DNA from: Spirochaetaceae bacterium
GTDB lineage: Bacteria > Spirochaetota > Spirochaetia > B11-G9
NCBI GenBank assembly: GCA_030643345.1
Contig: DAOWMA010000041.1
Span: 1 to 9,907 of the forward strand
Direction of reading: 5' to 3'
DNA length: 9,907 nucleotides
In this document: positions 5,378 to 9,907 of the stretch, piece by piece
Layout of the letters: every line of letters begins with the position of its first letter
How positions within the stretch are numbered: the stretch's first letter is position 1
Translations under genes and position numbers: made by a program
Notes under the pieces: generated by a model
What the model was told of the DNA's origin: nothing
What the model saw: only the letters and a program-made list of their open reading frames with translations
Database searches by the model: none

Positions 5378-6607
5378 TTGATATTGGCAAAGACAGTATT
5401 TATAAACAGATTTAAGCAGCCTCTCCGTATTTCTGCAGTAGTGTTCTCTACTCTTAGTCATCTTATTTCCATACTGCTGTTCAGTCTTTATTACACAAAT
5501 CTGGAAGTCGGATACCACTTTCTAGGGCAGTTTTATGCCCTGGTTCTATTTTCCCTTATTTTCAGCCTGATGCTCTTTTTTATTTATGAAACCCGTACTC
5601 AAGTAATAATCATTTTTTTACGCTATCTTCTTCTATTCCTAATAGGATATCCCCTGGGTAATTATATCGGCATAGAACTTATTTTATACTCTTCACTGAT
5701 AATCGAAATCTCATTCTATCTTTCATTTCCCGGTAATCTGATAGTACAGTCCATTATCTTTTTTCTTTTTATACTAACCCAGGGAGATGTATCTGCATGG
5801 CAGCTGAATATCAGCAGAGTCTCCATCCATGATTTAATAGCAACAACGGTATACAGCCTGACTATAATTACCGTTTCTCTAATGCTTAAACAGAGCACAG
5901 CAAAAGGTATTGAAAAAACAAAAAAAATTATACATCTTGATTCTGCAATCACTCAACTTACTGATGCTAATATTGGATTTCAAAGCTATGTAAAAACCCT
6001 GGAAATGCAGACACTGATTGAGGAACGTAAACGTGTATCCAGAGAAATTCACGATACTGTAGGATATGTTCTTACAAATATTATAATGATGATGGAAGCT
6101 GCCGCTCTTCTTCCCAATGAAAAAAAGACCAAACGAAATGAGATACTCTTAACGGCAAAGGGCCAGGCCCAAAAAGGTCTTGCAGAAACAAGAGCTGCTC
6201 TGCGGCATCTTCGAAATGAAAGAATTGTGAAAACCTATGGTACTAATATGATTAAAGAACTGGTCTCAGTATTCCAACAGGCCACCGGCATCGAGATACA
6301 GGTTGAGTACGGTAATTTGGCCGGTTTTACAAACGACAGGATAGATGCTATTATTTTTAGGACAATCCAGGAAGGAATGACAAACGCATTCCGTCATGGG
6401 ATGGCAACAGTTATTAGAATTAACTTCTGGATTTCCGGGAAAAAATTAAGAGTATCAATACACGATAATGGTATAGGATCCAAGGAGATCGTTGATGGTA
6501 TCGGAGTTGCTGGAATGAGGGAACGTATTTCTGGTATCGGAGGTACTATCGATATCAGGAATGTGGACGACGGATTTAAAATTGATGTAGAAATACCCCT
6601 GGAGTAA
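5378..6607 (+). CDS. Membrane-bound sensor histidine kinase (HisKA_3/NarX-DesK type)
   Basis: The N-terminal 170 residues contain about six membrane helices (roughly 17-40, 48-70, 74-95, 98-117, 120-135, 150-170) with only short loops, so the signal is probably sensed in the membrane. A helical linker leads to the dimerisation domain with ERKRVSREIHDTVGY; the phosphorylated residue is His225. The ATPase domain follows, with an N-box around Asn336 (QEGMTNAFRH), DNGIG (363-367) and GVAGMRERI (376-384). The usual DxxxQ/H phosphatase motif reads DTVGY, with Tyr at the catalytic position. The start used is TTG 5378. A TTG at 5384 is equally possible and better spaced from the weak purine-rich AGTAAGAA. 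The response regulator follows at once, so the pair is co-translated. Resemblance is to DesK/LiaS-type kinases; the signal is unknown. Confidence 0.9.
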   Translation: MILAKTVFINRFKQPLRISAVVFSTLSHLISILLFSLYYTNLEVGYHFLGQFYALVLFSLIFSLMLFFIYETRTQVIIIFLRYLLLFLIGYPLGNYIGIELILYSSLIIEISFYLSFPGNLIVQSIIFFLFILTQGDVSAWQLNISRVSIHDLIATTVYSLTIITVSLMLKQSTAKGIEKTKKIIHLDSAITQLTDANIGFQSYVKTLEMQTLIEERKRVSREIHDTVGYVLTNIIMMMEAAALLPNEKKTKRNEILLTAKGQAQKGLAETRAALRHLRNERIVKTYGTNMIKELVSVFQQATGIEIQVEYGNLAGFTNDRIDAIIFRTIQEGMTNAFRHGMATVIRINFWISGKKLRVSIHDNGIGSKEIVDGIGVAGMRERISGIGGTIDIRNVDDGFKIDVEIPLE

Positions 6608-6611
6608 AGAA

Positions 6612-7292
6612 TTGGATAAAATCAAGGTTCTTCTGGTAGATGATCAGATACTCTTTATTGAAAGTCTTAAAACCGTCATTGAAACACTGACAGAGGATAT
6701 TCGAATAATAAATATTGCACATAACGGGCTGGAAGCCATCAAAATGGTAAAGAAAGAAACACCGGACATCATACTACTTGATGTTCGTATGCCGGGAATG
6801 GACGGGGTAGAGGCAGTAAAAATACTCCACCGTAAGTATCCTCAGATAAAAATTATGATGCTTACAACATTTGATGATGATTATTATGTACATGAAGCCC
6901 TTGAACATGGAGCAGCGGGATATATGATGAAGGATGTTCCTCCGGCAGATCTTATCAATTCAATCAGAGCAATGAATCATGGAACAATTCAAATGTCTCC
7001 CCGGATAATGGTAAAATTAATGGACCATTCGGAAGGTGAGAGTTCTCATTATGATCCCTACAGAGCTTCCAGAGAGATAGAAAAACTAAGCCGGCGGGAA
7101 CAGGAGGTGCTGCTTTTGATCTCCCGGAATATGGATAATTCAGAAATTGCAGAAAAATTCTTCATTGCTGAACAGACGGTCAAAAACCATATATGCAGTA
7201 TTTATTCCAAACTGGAAACACATGATCGCTCAGCTGCAATAAAACTGGCGAAATCCGCTAATCTGGAAGACAGGTTTACTTATCTGAATTGA
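6612..7292 (+). CDS. Response regulator, NarL/LuxR-type DNA-binding
   Basis: This 226-residue protein has an intact receiver domain: acidic pocket Asp10-Asp11, phospho-acceptor Asp57 (IILLDVRMPGMDG), conserved Thr85/86 and Lys107. It is followed by a linker and a LuxR-type helix-turn-helix at about 158-213 (LSRREQEVLLLI...NSEIAEKFFIAEQTVKNH). It should be phosphorylated by the kinase encoded four bases upstream and bind DNA as a dimer. The start is TTG 6612, with GGAG at 6601-6604 inside the end of the kinase gene, so translation is coupled. The importer operon begins 130 bases downstream with a cluster of repeated half-sites, making that operon the most likely target. This is inference from position. 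Confidence 0.93.
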   Translation: MDKIKVLLVDDQILFIESLKTVIETLTEDIRIINIAHNGLEAIKMVKKETPDIILLDVRMPGMDGVEAVKILHRKYPQIKIMMLTTFDDDYYVHEALEHGAAGYMMKDVPPADLINSIRAMNHGTIQMSPRIMVKLMDHSEGESSHYDPYRASREIEKLSRREQEVLLLISRNMDNSEIAEKFFIAEQTVKNHICSIYSKLETHDRSAAIKLAKSANLEDRFTYLN

Positions 7293-7317
7293 AAGAGGTC
7301 TCCATTCTCCCTTTTTC

Positions 7318-7355
7318 CAGTACCAGTACTATATAAACAGTACCCGGGTAGTACC
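7318..7355. repeat. Cluster of AGTAC half-sites, candidate response-regulator binding region
   Basis: AGTAC occurs four times in 38 bases (7319, 7325, 7339, 7350). Three copies read AGTACC, and their starts are 20 and 11 bases apart, that is about two and one helical turns. The fourth reads AGTACT. A palindrome TACCCGGGTA (7341-7350) lies between the last two. The cluster ends 9 bases before the predicted -35 of the binding-protein gene, about 45 to 80 bases upstream of the predicted transcription start, a typical activator position. Confidence 0.6.
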
Positions 7356-7364
7356 AAAATGATG

Positions 7365-7393
7365 TTGTGAAGCCTCCGGTCTACTCATAAAAT
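7365..7393 (+). promoter_or_regulatory. Predicted promoter of the ABC importer operon
   Basis: TTGTGA (7365-7370), a 17-base spacer and TAAAAT (7388-7393) match the sigma70 consensus at 4 and 5 of 6 positions. The expected start near 7400 lies downstream of the first in-frame ATG (7392). This is an argument for using the ATG at 7425. The imperfect -35 fits a promoter needing an activator. Confidence 0.55.
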
Positions 7394-7424
7394 GAACAAA
7401 ATTAACAATAACAAAGGAGAAGTT

Positions 7425-8804
7425 ATGAAAAAAACTGTTTTAATCATTCTTGTATCTCTGTTCCTTCTGCTTCCACTATGCGTATTTGCAGGTGGAGAGG
7501 ATGAAGTACAGGAAGCCGGACCGGTATCATTTGATTTCTGGACTACAGAAACACAGTCAGACAGAATGGCAACAATTCAGGTTTTAATTGATACCTATAC
7601 AACACTGTATCCGGATGTATCAATTAATCTGGTTGCAGTGGATGAAAATGATCTTGCAACCCAGGTACAGACTTCATCTGCAGCCGGTACTCTGCCTGCA
7701 ATGTTCGAAGCACCTGCTGAAACTGCAGTTTCCTTCGGGGTGGAAGGAATTGTTGATATCGCAGCTGCAACAGAAATTGTTAACGGAATCGGGAAAGACA
7801 AGTTCTATCAGGGTGCTCTTAAAGTTCTGGAAACCAGCGCCAAAGACGGTTACTATGCACTCCCCTATCATGGATGGATACAGGGTATCTGGTACAGGGC
7901 AGACTGGTTTAAAGAAGCGGGCCTGAAACCACCAACAACCTGGGAAGATACACTTAAAGCTGCAAAGTATTTCTATCAGCCGGACAAGAATCAGTATGGT
8001 ATTTTGGTCGGCACAATGGAAGGAGAGGGTTATGATGAACAGTGTTTTACCCCGATTGCCATGGCAAACAATGCCGCACTTTTTGATAAAGACGGCAAAC
8101 TTGTATTCAATTCACCTGAAATGAAAGAAGCTGTGGAATATTATGCTGAACTTGCCAAATATACGCCTCCCGGACCGCAGACATGGAGAGCAAGAGACTA
8201 CTATCTTCAGGGAAAGCTGGCGATGTTCTACTACTCTACCTATATTATGGACGACCTTGCTCTTGCTGAAGTAGCTGCAGGTTCTCTTACATCTGATAAC
8301 TTTGAAAGTCTTAAGGGAACGGGATTTGATCCTGAACTCGTAGACAAGACACGTCTTGCACCGATTATGACAAATAAATCATCTGCAGGATACGGAACAG
8401 TCGTTGCTTTCGGTCTTTTCAAACAGGAAGACAGCGCAAAGACAGAAGCAGCAAAGAAATTTATACAGTATCTGTATACACAAAATGCTTATATAACCTT
8501 CCTCCATATGGCACCGGGCGGAATGAATCCTATGCTTAAGGAAATTTCTACAAACCCAAGGTTTCAGAACGATCCCAAGGGTATATTTAAGCACTACGGG
8601 GCTGAAAAGATGAGTGAAATTATCCAGGGTCTGGACAGCATAGAGACATTCAGCATTGTAGATGGAAACAGAATGGAAGCTGCCAGTCGTATTACCGCAC
8701 AAAAAATCATTCCTGAGATGATATACAAAATTACACAGGAAGGAATGGATGTAGATAAAGCAATGGCAGAAGCAGAAAGTAAAATGAAGAAACTTATGAA
8801 GTAA
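7425..8804 (+). CDS. Extracellular solute-binding protein of a carbohydrate ABC importer (family 1)
   Basis: This is the periplasmic receptor that captures the substrate and delivers it to the two permeases encoded next. The chosen ATG has AGGAG five bases before it and opens a clear signal peptide (KK, then a Leu/Val/Ile-rich core, about residues 1-22) ending VFA-GGEDE, typical for signal peptidase I. A frame extension to 7392 adds 11 polar residues and is disfavoured because it places them ahead of the signal peptide. The mature part begins with an FDFWTTETQSDR strand and helix, typical of MalE/UgpB-like proteins. It also has ALPYHGWIQGIWYRADWFKEAG (aromatic-rich ligand cleft and hinge) and PPTTWEDTLKAAK. 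The length of 459 residues is normal. The substrate is probably a sugar, oligosaccharide or glycerol-phosphate-type compound; it cannot be read from sequence. A Cys near the signal end (LPLC) is a poor lipobox. Confidence 0.9.
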   Translation: MKKTVLIILVSLFLLLPLCVFAGGEDEVQEAGPVSFDFWTTETQSDRMATIQVLIDTYTTLYPDVSINLVAVDENDLATQVQTSSAAGTLPAMFEAPAETAVSFGVEGIVDIAAATEIVNGIGKDKFYQGALKVLETSAKDGYYALPYHGWIQGIWYRADWFKEAGLKPPTTWEDTLKAAKYFYQPDKNQYGILVGTMEGEGYDEQCFTPIAMANNAALFDKDGKLVFNSPEMKEAVEYYAELAKYTPPGPQTWRARDYYLQGKLAMFYYSTYIMDDLALAEVAAGSLTSDNFESLKGTGFDPELVDKTRLAPIMTNKSSAGYGTVVAFGLFKQEDSAKTEAAKKFIQYLYTQNAYITFLHMAPGGMNPMLKEISTNPRFQNDPKGIFKHYGAEKMSEIIQGLDSIETFSIVDGNRMEAASRITAQKIIPEMIYKITQEGMDVDKAMAEAESKMKKLMK

Positions 8805-8821
8805 ATTTTATTAGAAAACAT

Positions 8822-8853
8822 GCTGTCCGGGATATCCGGACAGCTCTTTTTTT
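8822..8853 (+). terminator. Intrinsic terminator or attenuator after the binding-protein gene
   Basis: A perfect 9-bp stem, GCTGTCCGG / CCGGACAGC, with a 5-base loop is followed by TC and seven T. It lies inside the importer operon, before the permease genes, for which no separate promoter is apparent. Partial read-through would give more binding protein than permease. The hairpin may also protect the 3' end of the upstream message. Confidence 0.85.
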
Positions 8854-8905
8854 ATCTGCCGCATAGTCAGGCTTTGCCGGGAAAAAGTTCTGAAAGGGGT
8901 AAAAC

Positions 8906-9799
8906 ATGGTTCTAGCAAACATACTAAATCAAAATAATTTAAACAGACAGCAGAGAGAAAGTGTTCTTGGCTGGGCACTCATACTTCCTGCTGCAGCTAT
9001 AATCCTCTCATTAATTTTGTATCCGATATTATACAATATCTATTTAAGTTTTTTTGATGTAAATCTGGAGGGGGGGAACACTTATATAGGTCTGGATAAC
9101 TACAGTAATGTAGTATTTGATCCAACCTTCTGGAATAGTGTCCTTACTACTGTTGTATATGTTTTTTTTACCACTCTGGGAACAACAGTTCTGGGTTTAA
9201 TAGTAGCCCTGGCCATGAACAGGGAGTTCCCATTAAGATGGCTGGCGAGGAGTCTTGTACTCCTGCCCTATGTAGCACCCGTTATCTCGGTTGTTTTTGC
9301 GTGGAAGTTTATTTTTGATCCTGTAAACGGTATTTTTATGGATATTACCTACGAAAAACTTGGGATATTTTCCGAAAGGTTCAACATGATTGGAACACCG
9401 GAATATGCCGTATGGGTGGCAATCCTCTTCAGTATCTGGAAGGGCTTCCCCTTTGCATATCTAATGATACTCTCACGCCTTCAGGCAATAGACACAACAC
9501 TTTATGAGGCTGCAGAGATTGATGGTGCCAATGGGTGGGCAAAATTTAAGGCTATCACATTCCCGGAAGTATATTTTGTCATAGGATCAATTGTTTTGTT
9601 AAGGATAATCTGGAATTTCAATAAGTTCGATGAAGTATATCTTTTAACTCAAAATGTAAAAGTACTGGCCGTATACACATACTTCAAGGCATTTACAGGA
9701 GCTATGGAGATGGGACAGGGTTCCGCTCTGGCATTAGTCCAGTTTCTCCTGTTAATTGGTTTTATTCTATTCTACGTTAAGAAGGTACTAAAATGGTAA
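8906..9799 (+). CDS. ABC importer permease, MalF/UgpA type
   Basis: This is an inner-membrane channel subunit with 297 residues and about six helices. The family's EAA loop, which docks onto the ATPase, is EAAEIDGANGWAKFKAITFP at residues 201-220. Other typical segments are LGWALILPAA at the first helix, GLDNYSNVVFDPTFWNSV (62-79), and LVLLPYVAPVISVVFAWKFIFDP (117-139). It should pair with the second permease, which starts inside its last codons. AAAGGGG lies just before the ATG. It belongs to the carbohydrate uptake 1 group together with the binding protein upstream. Confidence 0.94.
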   Translation: MVLANILNQNNLNRQQRESVLGWALILPAAAIILSLILYPILYNIYLSFFDVNLEGGNTYIGLDNYSNVVFDPTFWNSVLTTVVYVFFTTLGTTVLGLIVALAMNREFPLRWLARSLVLLPYVAPVISVVFAWKFIFDPVNGIFMDITYEKLGIFSERFNMIGTPEYAVWVAILFSIWKGFPFAYLMILSRLQAIDTTLYEAAEIDGANGWAKFKAITFPEVYFVIGSIVLLRIIWNFNKFDEVYLLTQNVKVLAVYTYFKAFTGAMEMGQGSALALVQFLLLIGFILFYVKKVLKW

Positions 9800-9907
9800 A
9801 AAATAAAAGCTTTCTAAACCGGGCAGGTTTTTTCCTGCTGATAATCTTTATACTTTTATTCTCCGTCTTTCCGTTTATACAGATGCTATCGACCTCCCTG
9901 AAATACC
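9793..9907 (+). CDS. Second ABC importer permease, MalG/UgpE type (N-terminus only)
   Basis: An ATG at 9793 overlaps the end of the first permease gene by 7 bases and opens a frame continuing to the window end (38 codons seen). It encodes a short basic N-terminus, one hydrophobic helix and FPFIQMLSTSLK, a sequence typical of the first helix of MalG-like permeases. An AGAAGG ribosome site lies inside the preceding gene. The overlap indicates translational coupling and equal amounts of the two permeases. The EAA loop lies beyond the window. Confidence 0.88.
   Translation, partial: MVKNKSFLNRAGFFLLIIFILLFSVFPFIQMLSTSLKY

Noticed and set aside
7425..7500. Lipoprotein signal (LPLC) in the solute-binding protein
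   Set aside because: Pro and Leu at -2 and -1 fit a lipobox poorly, while VFA-GG fits signal peptidase I; lipidation remains possible given relaxed spirochaete lipoboxes.
1..9907. CRISPR arrays, tRNA or rRNA genes, insertion sequences
   Set aside because: No regularly spaced long repeats, no cloverleaf-like segment, and no transposase frame or terminal inverted repeats were seen.

Overview
The window looks like chromosome from an anaerobic or facultative spirochaete (Spirochaetaceae-like). This is an inference from three things: a moderately AT-rich composition, an Nqr-type redox pump of reduced size, and a solute-binding protein whose mature N-terminus resembles spirochaetal sugar-binding proteins. 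No rRNA or other taxonomic marker is present. Genes are densely packed and no gene-free stretch reaches 300 bases.

Left part (1-4807, minus strand, read right to left): an nqrB-nqrC-nqrD-nqrE-nqrF operon for a membrane-bound, ion-translocating NADH dehydrogenase, followed by one unrecognised small gene. Overlapping stop/start codons couple B-C, C-D and D-E. Three features make this operon unusual. It has no nqrA here. nqrD carries a one-base frame break at about 3013-3021. NqrF has Gly where the third [2Fe-2S] ligand Cys should be. Beyond the operon, at the left edge, is the N-terminal part of a Fic-family gene. It has its own promoter, buried in three copies of a 13-bp operator-like repeat, and probably a leaderless start.

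Middle (4808-7292): a short divergent region holds two face-to-face promoters sharing a 12-bp palindrome. Rightward from it lie an rseC-like gene (RseC proteins are known partners of Rsx/Rnf electron-transfer complexes) and a two-component pair. The pair is a six-pass membrane histidine kinase of the HisKA_3 type without an extracellular sensor domain, and a NarL/LuxR-type response regulator.

Right part (7293-9907): a carbohydrate-type ABC importer operon with a periplasmic binding protein, an intra-operon terminator, a first permease, and the start of a second permease cut by the window end. Ahead of the binding-protein gene sits a good sigma70-type promoter. Just upstream of it is a cluster of AGTAC half-sites, three of them (AGTACC) spaced by two and one helical turns. 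This is the best candidate target for the adjacent response regulator, so the middle and right parts may form one sensing-uptake unit. No ATPase subunit of the importer is visible.
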